Below, piece by piece: positions 33,802-45,291 of a stretch of DNA of 64,000 bases. Under the pieces are notes generated by a model, which worked only from the letters and a program-made list of their open reading frames with translations, was not told the DNA's origin and did not search any database. The number at the start of each line of letters is the position of its first letter. The first letter of the stretch is position 1. Made by a program: the position numbers and the translations under genes. The DNA is taken from the NCBI GenBank assembly GCA_038049695.1, contig CP142451.1:41489001-41553000 (forward strand), read 5' to 3'. Origin of the DNA: Cinnamomum chago (lineage: Eukaryota > Streptophyta > Magnoliopsida > Laurales > Lauraceae).

Positions 33802-35640
33802 TCCTCCCCCCCTTAGAACATTTGGTCCTCCAAATGAACTAAACAAACTCAAAAACAAGCGGGGACATTAATCCCACACTTCGAAAAGAAAACCTCAAAC
33901 GACTACTCCAACTGGTCCTCTCGGAAGCACTGGACTCGCTGCGTCATCCTCGCTGTAGAACTCTTCGGTCAGCTATCAACAGTTGTCAGACATTCCACCA
34001 CTGGCTCAAATCTGTTACTGTTCTACCAATCTGACTGCTCAAGGAATTTGTTATCTCCGACTCCTTCTAAGTTCCACCAAGTCTCTCGCTTCTAGTCACC
34101 CCGATGCAGAAAGTTCTTGGAACAATTCTATCGACTTCATCACAACTGTGGAAGTTAGGGTCTCATATCAATTGCACAATCTTCAATGTGAACTCTTGTT
34201 GGCTCTAACTATTTCTGCTCGGTGCTTTTGATCCATTGCACAACAGTCAGTCTCTGACACAATCATGCTTGTCCTTTCACCATTCTTCAACATTTGAAGC
34301 TCTAACTGTTTCTGTCCGTTGCTCTTGATCCACTGCACAATAGTCGGTCTCTGCCGGTCTTGGACATGTCTTTACCTTGAAATATTGCCTTATCCTTCTA
34401 TCTGCCCTTGGCTTCGGAAAATTGGTGACGTTGGGTACTACCAGATATCTCTTACTTTAGGCAATGTCGTCCAGTCCTCTGTACTCTTCTGTCATCTCTG
34501 TCAAAGTTGTCGAAATTAGGTCTCCTGCCAATGCGCAATCTTCGAGGTGAATGACTTGGAAATCTGTCACTCCTTCATATACCAAGCTGATTCAATCAAA
34601 TATTTGAACGGTCCTCTGAACACTTCACTCATCTTTATCTGCTCGTTGAAAACACAATTTTCACAGTTCTGTAAGTTTCTAACTCTGACTAGACCCGTCC
34701 ACACTTTAACTGTCATGCTACTCCACATGTCCAAACTTCGTAAGGTGTAATTCTGTCAAACTCGTTCTTCTCTGAATCCTTTCAACTGTCATTGTCCATA
34801 GGTGATGATTCTTCTGCTCGTATCTGTACTCTGCCCAAACTGATGTTCTACCAGTCGGTAAAGTCCAATAAATCTTCTCCATCATGCGATCAGGTAACAA
34901 TCAATTCCACATACAACTCTCTCTACACTGCTGCTGAAAGCTAATTTCCTATGCTTTTAATCATCCACTGATACATCCTACTGAGTTGACTCACCATCAT
35001 AACTGTAACTGTTAAACCTCCTCCAACAATTCCCCATCACAAGCTCATCAATGCTCGAGAAATTCCTAACTTTTCGCATCTTCTTGAAGCTGCACCACTG
35101 AAAATCACCTCAAATCTCATAAAGTCCATCACTTCTTCGGCTTATGGAGTCTTCTGACTTAGGAAAGTAATCCAAGTTTATCCAAAAATCCACACTTACT
35201 TACCTGACGAATCCTCTAACGGTACACGATCAACTGTAATTGGGTCTCCATATGCTGCTCACATCCCTTACTGACGAACAATTGGTCGCAAATTCCTTCT
35301 AAAGCTCCATCTACGACATCCAAAAGCTGAAAATTCTGCCAAAGTCCTTCGAGAAACACCTGTTAGGTCCACAAAACTCTGACTCTCAGGCGCGAAAACA
35401 AGGAAAAGGAACTAAATGTGGGTGCGGAGACACTAAATTCTCCCCCACTAGAAAGAATTTGGTCCCCCAAATTCACTAACAACAAGGACAAGAAAAGGAG
35501 ACCAAAATAGTCTCCCCCACTAGAAGAAAAACAGACACGAACTCACAGAAACACTACTAGACAAAAGAAAACGAGTCCTCACCACACGTCTTAAGGTTCC
35601 TAGAGTGTTTTATTTCCTAGAAACCTGCCCGCTCTGATAC
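33802..35640 (-). mobile_element. Internal region of element D, non-coding
   Basis: 1.84 kb between the PPT complement TCCTCCCCCCCTTAG (33802-33816) and a PBS complement GCTCTGATAC (35631-35640). No frame exceeds 82 residues and no gag or pol motif is seen. Very long LTRs around a short non-coding interior fit the LARD class of non-autonomous elements. A second PPT-like phrase, TTCTCCCCCACTAG, followed by TTTGGTCCCCCAAATT (about 35447-35478), copies the context of the first (TTTGGTCCTCCAAATG). A 100-bp imperfect duplication lies at about 34198-34360. The 5' LTR is missing. Confidence 0.7.
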
Positions 35641-35725
35641 ACGACAAATCTGCAGAAAGTCTACATGTTTAAGGACCCCCGGACAGTGGATCAGATTGAA
35701 GGGGGAGTCCAAGCTCAGTGGTGTT
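35641..35725 (-). repeat. E LTR, second piece
   Basis: ACGACAAATCTGCAG to AAGCTCAGTGGTGTT, matching about 11855-11939. Its left edge directly abuts the D priming site and its right edge is the TSD of E1 (GTGTT, 35721-35725). Confidence 0.85.
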
Positions 35726-38521
35726 TGTTAGACCCCGACCCAAACCAAGTCGATTAGTGTGCGATTAGTATGTATTTAGTCCTAAGTGGGTTTAGTTGTT
35801 GTTGGGTTAGAAGTAATTAGTTTTAGTCTTGGACATAGCTTTGGGAACTTTGAGGACGTTTAGTATTAGTCAGACACACTCAGGAAGGCCTGAGTGCGCA
35901 TGTAAGCTTTGGGAGATCGTATCGGTTTCCGTGTGATTGTGATCTTGATTTCTTTTGAATGATTTTTCTATGTGTTACAACTTTCGTTTTAAGCCCATTC
36001 ATGTTTGGAGCCCAAAAACCCATGTTTTGGCCCAAAGAGGGTAAAATTGTCTTTTATGCACAAATCTGGACACAATTTTCGAGATCTCAAAACCATGTCA
36101 AAAATATACTTTTTGGAAACTAGATATTTCGACGATCGTTTTATCCTTCTTCGTCGAAGTCATCTGAGGCTCACAAGTTAGTGTTTTGGCCATTTCAAAG
36201 TTCAGGTTATTTGGTGCCCATCTCCATCACTAAAACCCCTCTCCCTCTCTTTACATCTCATTTCCCCCAAATCTCTGAAATCTCTTAAGCTAGGGCAAGG
36301 AAACCCTTTTCTCTTCAATCTTCTTCATCTTGCATGCTTGGGCTAGAGAGCTCCAAAGAGAATTCCAAAGTCATCATCTTCTTCATCTCCTTGCAAGCTC
36401 TCTATTGGTATAAACTTCTTGGAACTTCTTGTGAGACAAGCTCTTCATCTTCTTCATCTCTTCTTGTTTGGCCATTGTTAGGTAAGAGTTGCAACCCATA
36501 ATTTTCATGAAGTCTTTTGGTTCCTTAAAGATCATGTTTTTCAAGTATTCAAACCCTTTTTGTTAAAGTGGGTTCTTTGTTCCATTTTGTTGAGTTTGGT
36601 GTGGTTTTCTCTTGGGTTTTCCTGTAGTGTTGGATAGCTTGAGTGAAGTGCTTGAGAAGGATTATTAGCATTGGGCAAGGCAAGTAATCTTTATAGGTTC
36701 AATGTGCATGTGTTTTGATTCCATTGTTATTTTAGAAATTGTGCATTTGACTTATTTAAAAGCTTCATTATCATGTTTTATTGGATTTGGATGTGTGAAA
36801 TTGTGGTAAATGAACCCTTGGTGAGCATGAAGGCTCAAGGGAATGTATGTGATTGATGGATGAGAAGAAGGAGAGAAATGTAGTGGAAGTTGTGCAAGAG
36901 GAAGGAAATTTCTGCACTCAGCGAACACAAGCAGCAGCTTGTTCGCTCGAGCGACCCCTGGGTCCGCTCGAGCGACCAAGCCTCTGCTTGGTCCGAGCTA
37001 AGACAGAGAGTTGTCCGTTCGAGCGCATCTTATATTCGCTCGAGCTACCGTCTCGCTCGAGCGAAGTGTCAACGCCTTATCAGGTCCGCTCGAGCGAAGT
37101 GTCTCGCTCGAGCGAAGTGTCATAACCTTGAAAAGTTCGCTCGAGCGAACCTGCCAGATTCAGGAAGAAGAATTTACTTTGTTTTCTGTATTTTTCTCAA
37201 AGGTTGAAAACTAGACTATGTTAAGGGTTTTGACTTGACATTGTGTAATTGGAACTTCGAAATGTAACCCAACTTCGGGGACACCAATTCTTGTATATTC
37301 TGACATTTGGGGTCCCAATTATACAAAGGTCAATCAGTAACCTTAACACATGCTTGTCAGATTTCGTGTTTGAACTCCGTTTTGAGTACGTTAAGTACCA
37401 TCGTGTACTCGTTTTAGATTTCAAGTATAAGCTTGTTTTGAAGGTTTGTTTCAAGAAAAAGGGGATCATTTCCTAAGCGTGTTATGCATATTTATTATGC
37501 CCCTTGCTAGTCGTGTTCGTCGTGTTTTGATAAGTGACTTCCCCCTTTTTATCTCGACAAGTTTTGATAATATCTCGCGTGTTTTGTGCATTCATGAATT
37601 AAGTAAACACCACTGAGCTTAGACTGTCCTTTCAGTTTGATCCACTGTCTGGGGGTCTTTAAACATGTGGACTGTCTGCAGACTGGTCGTGTATTTATTA
37701 CACATCGTGCGTGTCCGGTTCCGCGGCCGGAATTCCCGTCTTTGTGGGAGATCGTGTCGTGCTTATATTATGTATATCGTGCTTGTCGTGCGTGCTTGCT
37801 CTTTTCATTATAGAAATGATAGAGAAAGGATGGGCTCTTTGTGGATTGTAACTGTTCATGATATATTATGTATTCATGCTAGTTTGTTTCGGTATCCCAG
37901 CTTTGTTCGCATTCTTGAAAAGGTACCTCAATTTTGATAGTATTTCATATCAAAGATTTGCTTACATGTTTTCTCTAAATGTTATTGTTCATGTTCATGC
38001 CTAAATTGATTTCCTGCCAAACCGTCGTGTTTGACCCTTGTTTGTTGGTGCCCAGGTGCGGGAGACGTTACCTTTGAGGAGGAGCGTCAGGAGGAGGCTT
38101 GTGAGCCAACCCCTGTGAGAGAGTGGCAGCCCGACGATGTCATCTAGATGTCGGGCGGGTTCTTGAGTTCGCAACATTTTGTCTTGGGGTTTCTTTTGTT
38201 ATTTGAAGAAGTGCATTGGCCTCTGTTGGTCTCTCTTTGGAATTGTAACAGAACTTAAAGTACTTTCGTGTTAGTTTTATAACTTGAACTACGATGGGAA
38301 TGCCATGTTAGCTTCTTTCTTTGATACTATGCCTTGATATTAATTGTTAGAGCACTTAAAGATTTATTGGTGCTCATCTTGATGTGTTTTGCTACACGCT
38401 TCCGCATACTTGAACGTGTGAGTCAGATTCCGCGTGTCTTTGGGAATCCTCACCGCGGGAACCTGTGGGAAAGTATCATCTACTGCGTCGCGGGCCCGGG
38501 ATCCGTTCCGGGGTCGCGACA
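35726..38521 (+). mobile_element. Solo LTR E1 (gypsy family E), nested in another E LTR
   Basis: 2796 bp, TGTTAGACCCCGACCC to GGGGTCGCGACA, with exact duplications GTGTT at 35721-35725 and 38522-38526. It is the complete reference copy for this LTR family. Inside are the D/E shared module (about 36000-36180), a CTCGAGCGA palindrome cluster (36937-37150), and a 31-codon frame (38055-38147) after a splice-acceptor-like GGTGCCCAG. The host LTR is in the opposite orientation. Confidence 0.95.
36937..37150. repeat. CGCTCGAGCGA palindrome cluster in E1
   Basis: At least seven copies or near copies of the palindromic word TCGCTCGAGCGA or GCTCGAGCG, separated by 10-40 bp. Equivalent clusters lie at about 38990-39185 and 43170-43335 in the other E LTRs. 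Confidence 0.9.
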
Positions 38522-40403
38522 GTGTTCACTTGAATTCATGAATGCATAAAACACGCGAAACACAGTCTAAACACGTCGAGGTAAAAGGGGAAATCACTTA
38601 TCAAAATAAGACAAGGCACGACTAGCAAAAGGCGTAATTATATGCATAACACGCTTAAGAAGTGATCCCCATTTTGATTCTTGAAACAAATCTTCAAACG
38701 AGCTTATACTTGAAATCCAAAACGAGTACACGATGGTACTTCTTGTACCAAAACGGAAATTCAAACACGAAATCCATCAAGCATGTGTTAAGGCTATCAA
38801 TTCACCCTTGTGTAATTGGGACTCCGAATGTCGGAAATATACATGAATTGGTGTCCCCGAAGTTCGGTTGTATTTTGAAGTTCCATTTACACAATGTCAA
38901 GTCAAAACCCTTAACATAGTCTAGTTTTCAATCCTCAAGAAAATACATAATGGAAACAATTCTTCTTCCTGAATCTGGCAGGTTCAACTCGCCAGTTCGC
39001 TCGAGCGAATCACATGGTCGCTCGGGCGGACAACTCTCTGTCTCGCTCCAGGCCAGACAGTGGACAGTTCGCTCGAGCGGACCCGAGGATCGCTTGAGTG
39101 GACAACTCTCTGTCTGCGCCCGGACCAAGCAGTGGCCTGGTCGTTCGAGCGGACCTAAGGGTCGCTCGAGCGAACAGGCTTCTGCCTGTGCTCGTAGAGT
39201 GCAGAAGCATCCATTCTCTTGTACAACTTCTAATACATTTCTCTCCTTCTTCTCATCCTTAAACTACATACAATCCCTTGAGCCTCCATGCTCACCAATG
39301 GTTCATTTTTTCACAGATTTCAAACATTCATTCCAAGGAAAACATGATCATGGAGTTCATAAACAAACTCATATGCAAAATTTCAAGAATAGTAATATAA
39401 TCCAAAATACACATGTAACAATGAACCTATAGAGATTACTTGCCTTTGCCCAAAAGCTAAACAATCCTCTTCAACCACTCTTACTCAAGAGCTAAGCCAA
39501 CACTACAAGAATCCCATGGAAATCCATTCAAAACTCAACAAAAATGAAAACAAAGAACCCATTTTCACAAAAGGGTTTGCATATATGAAAAACAAGATCT
39601 TTAGGTACTAAAAAGACTTCATTGAAAATATGGGTTGAAGCTCTTACCTAGAAATGCCCAAACAAGAAGGAAAGGAGGAAATGTAGTGGCTTCCTAGCTA
39701 GAAACTTCAAAAGATTTACATCCATGGAAAGCTTAGAAGAAGAGGAAGAAGATGATGGTCTTGGAATTACATTTGGAAATCTCTAGCTTGTGCATTCAAG
39801 AGAAATAAAGTGGGAGGAAAAAGGGTTTTCTCTTCTTGGTTCTCTAGGGTTAGGGTTTGAGAGTGAAAAGAGGGAAAGATAAAGAGTTGACTTTAAACAC
39901 TTGCAAATGGGGCCCAATGAGCTAAGCCTTGCATTGACAAAAACATGATCTTCCGGGCCTCGAACGAACTCAACGAAGAAGGATAAAATGATCCTCGAAA
40001 TATCTAGTTTTCAAAAAGTATATTTTTGACATGGTTTTGAGATTTCAAAATTTATGTCCAGATTTATGTATAAAAGACAATTTTACCCTTTTTGGGCCAA
40101 AACTTGGGTTTTGGGCTTCAAACACGAACGAGCTGAAAACGAAAGTTATAACAAATAATAAAACCATTCAAATGAAATCGAAATCACAATTAAAAATGGA
40201 AAACCAATACGATCCTTCCAAGCTTACATATGCATTCAGGCCTTCCTAAGCATGTCTAGTTAACTGTAAACGTTCTCAAAATTCCCAAAGCTTTATCCAG
40301 GACTAAAAATAATTATTTCTAACCCAACGATAACTAAATCCACTTAAGACTAAACACATACTAATCACACACTAATCGAATTAGTCTTGGTCGGGGTCTA
40401 ACA
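38522..40403 (-). repeat. E LTR, third piece (5' part)
   Basis: Continues the outer LTR after E1. It runs to TAGACCCCGACC (reverse complement) ending in TAACA at 40403; an alternative end six bases later, ...AGTAACA (40409), is possible. It contains the CTCGAGCG cluster (38990-39185) and the D/E shared module (39950-40140). It borders E-b pol on the right, so the same LTR serves as the 3' LTR of E-b and the 5' LTR of E-a. Confidence 0.85.
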
Positions 40404-41668
40404 GTAACATTCTCCCCACCTAGGAATCATTCGGTCCTCCAAATGAAACATACCTGGTGAACAACCCTGGATATATTCGAGTCACTTGATCTTGAAGCTC
40501 CCACGTGGCTTTCTCTGGTCCATGATGGTCCCAAAGTAATTTAACCAATCGGATAGTCTTTGTTCGCAACACTTGTTCTTTTTCATTAATGATACAGAGC
40601 AGACGCTCAACGTTTGTCGCATCAGGTTGAATCTGGACACCGTCGTAACGAATCACATGTGATGGATCTTTCACATATTTGCGAAGCATGGAGACATGAA
40701 ACACATCGTGTACTTCTAAGAATTCTGGCGGAAGCTTCAACCTACAAGCCACATCATCGATCCGGCTTTTAATTTTAAATGGTCCCACATATCTCGGTGA
40801 AAGTTTTTCTTTTTGTCCAAATCGAATCGTGCCTTTCATAGGAGAGGTCTTCAAGAAAACCCAATCACCAATCTGAAATTCCAGTTTTCTTCTTCTATTA
40901 TCTGCATAGCTCTTCTACCTGGATCGTGCCATCTTTAGCCTTTATCTAACTCTTTGGACTTTTTCTGCCGTTTCTGCGATAATCATGGGTCAATGAAAAC
41001 TCCGTGTACTAACCTCTTCCCAACAAACGGGACTCCTACATCAACAACCATAAATTGCTTCAAATGGAGCCATATCAATAGTTGAATGGTAACTGTTATT
41101 ATATGCAAATTCGTACAAAGCCAAACGCTTGTCCCACTCACCACCAAAGTCAAGAACACTGGCCCGAAGCATATCTTCCAACATCTGAATTGTATGCTCA
41201 GATTGCCCGTCGGTCTGAGGATGATAAGTAGTACTAAAACTGAGTTGGGTGCCCATAGATTTCTGAAATGCTTGCCAAAATGAAGACATAAACCTACTAT
41301 CTCTACCAGACACTATAGAGACTGGTGTGCAATGTAATCTTGTGATTTCCCTCTTGAAGATATTCGCCATCTCATTGAACTTCATGCCCTTCTTGAAAGG
41401 AATAAAATGTGCTGATTTAGTGAAACGGTCGACAATCACCCAAATTACATTGTTTCTTCTACTAGTCACCGGTAAACCTGAAGTAAAATCCATGGAGATA
41501 TGTTCCCATTCCCACTCAGGAATATGCAGAGGGTGTAATAAACCTGGAGGTTTTTATGTTCAAACTTCACCCTTTGACGGGTATAGCACTTAGACACAAA
41601 TTCGGCAATTTCTTTCTTCATATTGTTCCACCAAAATCTACCCCTTAGGTTTTTGTACATCTTGGTGT
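40404..41668 (-). pseudogene. pol: Gypsy E-b integrase and pol C-terminus, truncated
   Basis: Right of the LTR is a PPT complement (TTCTCCCCACCTAGG, about 40410-40424). Then come frames 40854-40420 (GPY/F-like LSPRYVGPFKI block and the chromodomain tail KLLWDHHGPEKATWEL), 41493-41041 (integrase core) and 41660-41466 (zinc-binding H2C2 remnant). In the core the first catalytic Asp (MDFTSGLP) and the Glu (HPQTDGQSE) are present, but the second Asp site reads IVSGRD instead of IVSDRD. RT and gag are absent: homology stops at about 41668, where oppositely oriented E-c sequence begins. Confidence 0.85.
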
Positions 41669-41798
41669 TTTGGGAAAACCACGAGCTAGAAGAAGCAACA
41701 TGGGAATTGAGAGACCAAGTTCAGAGGAAGTATCTACATTAGTTGCCAGAGGTAAAATTATTTTATTTTGTGGACCAAATACCCTAAGGGGTAGAGGA
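41669..41798 (+). pseudogene. Gypsy E-c pol C-terminal tail and PPT
   Basis: The + strand encodes [17 protein letters not shown], the chromodomain tail equivalent to that of E-b. A PPT (AAGGGGTAGAGGA, 41786-41798) follows, directly before the LTR. Only the last 30-40 codons of pol remain. Confidence 0.8.
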
Positions 41799-44654
41799 TG
41801 TTAGACCTCGACCCAAATTAGCTCGATTAGTACTAATTAAGTGAGGTTTAGTCTTAAGTGGGTTTAGTGATCGTGGGGTTAGAATATTAATGATTCTAGT
41901 CTCAAATATAACTTTGGAAATTTTGAGAGCATTTAGTGTTTGTCAGACATACTCAAGGATGCCCTGAATACATGTGCAATCGTGGGAGGATAATTCTGGT
42001 TTTTCGAATTTATTTGTGGTTTTGATTTCTTTTGAACGATTTTATTATTATCAACAACTTTCGTATTCAGCCCGTCTATGTTTAAAGCTCAGAAACCCAA
42101 GTTTTGGCCCAAAAGGGTAAAATTGACCTTTCACACTCAAATCTGGACATGAATTTTGAAATCTAAAAAATGTGTCAAATTTATACTTTTCATAAACTAG
42201 ATTTTTCAAGGATCATTTCATCATTTTCGTCGATTTCATCCTGGGCCCGCAAGATCGTGTTTTGGTCAGCGCAAGCTTTAGACCTGTTGGGGCTCACTTT
42301 CATTTCACTTAAACTCATCTTCCCCCTCTTTGTCTCTATCATTATTGCAATTTTCTCAAGAACGAGAGCTAGGAAAAGAACTTTTCTCCCTTCACTTCTC
42401 CACCTTGCATGCCCTAGCTAGAGGACTCCATTGGTAAATCTAAGACCACACTCTTCTTCCTCTCCTTCCAAGCTTCACAAGAGACTCATTTATTTGGGGA
42501 TTTTAACTGGTTAATCTTTTCATCTTCTTCATCTCTTCTTTCTTGGACAGCCATATGAAAGAGCTTCAGCCCATCTCTTCCATGGAGTATTTTGAACCCC
42601 TAAAGAGTTTATTTTCTCAACATGTAAACCCATTTTCGAAATGGGGGTTTTGGTTGTCAAAATTGTTGATTTTGAAGTGGTTTATTGGGGCTTTTTTGTA
42701 GATTCTTGGTTCAACTGTAGAGTGGGATTCTTGAGGAGATTCTTGTGTGACTTTTGGGCAAAGGCAAGTAACCAATCTAGGAATGATAAGTGCATGTGTC
42801 TTTTGAGTTGCATTTTTCCTTGAAAATGCATCACTGTGTTATTAAGTTTGCAATCTATGCTATTTAGACTCTCCATAGTTTTTTCCCAGTTTTTTTACAT
42901 GTATTGATACTAAGTACTTTCCAAACTTCTTGATTTCTACTTTGAATTGTAAGCCTATGCTTTGTTTAGAAATTTTGGATTTGTTTTGATGAAGAATGGA
43001 GATTTAATGGCTTAGCTATGGATGTGAATGTGTGAAATGTTTGGAATGATCCCTTGGAGAGCATGGAGGCTCAGGGAATTGCAAGTGAATAAGAAATGAG
43101 AAGAAGGGAAGAAGAGATTCGAAAAATTTTACAAAGGGAGTGCAGTTTCTGCAGGAACAGGCAGAAGCCTATCCACTCGAGTGACCCTTGGGTCCGCTCG
43201 AGCTAGCAGGCCACTGCCTAGCGCGAGTCAGGATAAAGACCTGTTCGCTCGAGCGAAACTTTGGGTCTGCTAGAGCGAACAAGCCTTATTGTCGCGTCCG
43301 CTCGAGCGAATGGATGACCGCTCAAGTATACCTTGGCTGATTCCAAGACTGAGTTTTGTTTTCTTTCATGGGTACTTGGGGAATAAAACTAGACTCTGTT
43401 AAAGGCTTTAGCTTGACATTGTGCAATTGGAAATACGAAATGTATTCTAACTTTGGGGACACCAATTTGTTTTATTTTACCGACATTTGAGTTTCAATTA
43501 CACAAAGGTCAATGAAAGGTCTTAGCATATGGTTGATAGACTTCGTGTTCGAACTTCAGTTTTGATATAATGAATATTGTCGTGTACTCATTTTGAATTT
43601 CAAGTATAAGCTTGTTTGAAGATTTGTTTCAAGAATCAAAGGGGATCACTTCCTAGGTTCGATATGCATTAACTAACGCTATTTTGCTAGCCGTGTCTTG
43701 CCTCGTTTTGACAAGCGATCTTCCCCTTAATTTCTATCTGTTTAGAAAGTGTATCGCTGTGTTTTGAGCATTCATGAATTCAAGTGAAAACACTGAGCTT
43801 GGACTGCTCCTTCAGTCCGATCCACTGTCTGGGGGTCCTTCAACATGTGGACTATTTGCAGTCTAGTCGTGTATTATATTACACATCGTGCTTGTTCCGG
43901 TTCCGCGGCCGGCTCCCCCATCTACCTTGTGTGGCGTGGGATCGTGTTTTGTGTGTCGTGCTTACTCTTATCATCATGTATGATGGAGGAAGGGTAGGCT
44001 TAATGTGGACTAACTATTCATGATATTATATGTGTTCATGCTAGTTCTGTGAATTTGAAATATATCTCATTCATGAATTGTTTTAACTTCATTAAATGGT
44101 TTTAACATTGTTTCTTCAAACTCCAATCGTTATGGGCTGAGGCCTAAATTGTTTACCTGCCAAATCGTTGTGTTTGACACTGTTGTTTTGGTGCGCAGGT
44201 GTAGGTGACATTGCCTTTGAAGAGGAGCATCCGGAGGAGGCTATTGAGCCACCCCCAGCTCGAGAGTGGCAGCCCGACGATGTCGTCTGGACGTCGGGCG
44301 GGAACATGAGATTCTTTTCATTTTGTTGGGTGTCTTGTTTAAACTTTTGGAATGTATTGGCCTTTGTTGGCTTTTTATTGGGATGTAACCTAACTTAACT
44401 TACTTTTGATTAACTTAGAACTTGAATCACAATGGGAATGCTATGGTGACATTTATTCTTCTTATATTATGTCTCGATGTTTATTCATGTCATGGAAATA
44501 CTTATGCTTTGTCTAGAAGCGATATGCTACACGCTTATGCAAACAATGATCGTGTGAGTTAGTCTCCGTTCTCGGGATCCTCACTGCGGGAACCTGTGGG
44601 AAACCGTAATGGTGCATGTGTCGCGGGCCTAGGCCTCGGTCCGGGGTCGCGACA
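41799..44654 (+). repeat. E-c LTR, complete
   Basis: 2856 bp, TGTTAGACCTCGACCC to GGGGTCGCGACA, matching E1 end to end. Left neighbour is a pol tail plus PPT, right neighbour a damaged PBS plus gag, so the LTR is again shared by two internal regions. Contains the D/E module (about 42070-42260), the CTCGAG cluster (43170-43335) and the 31-codon frame starting 44198, here open to 44398 because the stop codon is TGG. Confidence 0.92.
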
Positions 44655-44808
44655 GGACTGGGAGTGGAGCATGTTTCAGGCACTTAAAAGAAACTAGAAA
44701 TCTTAGGGACGTGGCGAGGATTCGTGTGCTCATTAGTTCGTTTAGTATGGGACTTAGACACCAGCGAAACCATGGTTATTGCACACTAACATTTTGTTTT
44801 GCAGCACC
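44655..44808 (+). promoter_or_regulatory. Damaged PBS and gag leader of E-c
   Basis: Follows the LTR with GGACTGGGAGTGGAGCATG where the intact family member has CTGGTATCAGAGTGGGAC. The central TATCA of the priming site is lost. The leader then matches that of E-a (TTTCAGGCACTTAAAAGAAAC). Confidence 0.75.
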
Positions 44809-45291
44809 ATGCCTCCAAGAAAAGCTCCAGCCAATCAAAATGCTTCAGGCAATAATAACAATGAATCAAATTTGGCTAATGCACCCACAACTACACAGTT
44901 CCAAGAACTCATACAGGCTATGTTAGAGCAGCAGAGGCGAGCAAGTGAAACCCAAGTTAGATTTCAAGAACAGATGACTAAGAAGGATGAGGAGATGGCT
45001 CAAGTACAGAGACAACTACTAAATGTCCTACAGAACGGACCTCAAGCTCAACCTATGCAACCATTGGGCTCGAATATTGTCATCAATAATAGGGATCTTG
45101 ACCCTAAAATACTTTTTGAGAGGTTCAGGAAGAGGGAACCTAAGGAATTCTCTGGACAAGAAGACCTGTTAGCTGCAGATGACTGGTTAACCAACACTGA
45201 GAAGATCTTCAATGTCTTCACATGTACAAGATGGCAAAAAGTTCATCTTACAACTTCCCTATTCTATGGGCTTGTAGACTCATGGTGGCAA
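44809..45291 (+). pseudogene. gag: Gypsy E-c Gag, truncated by copia G-a
   Basis: Starts MPPRKAPANQNASG at 44809 and reads without stops for 161 codons: coiled-coil N-terminus, FERFRKREPKEFSG, DDWL and SWWQ, the Gag core. It ends mid-domain where copia LTR G-a begins at 45292. Compared with E-a Gag this copy has no frame break up to the insertion. The C-terminal half and zinc knuckle would lie beyond the nested block, outside this window. Confidence 0.85.

Noticed and set aside
33983..34231. Small gene in the D interior
   Set aside because: 82 residues with no motif; nearby short frames occur on both strands at a similar rate.
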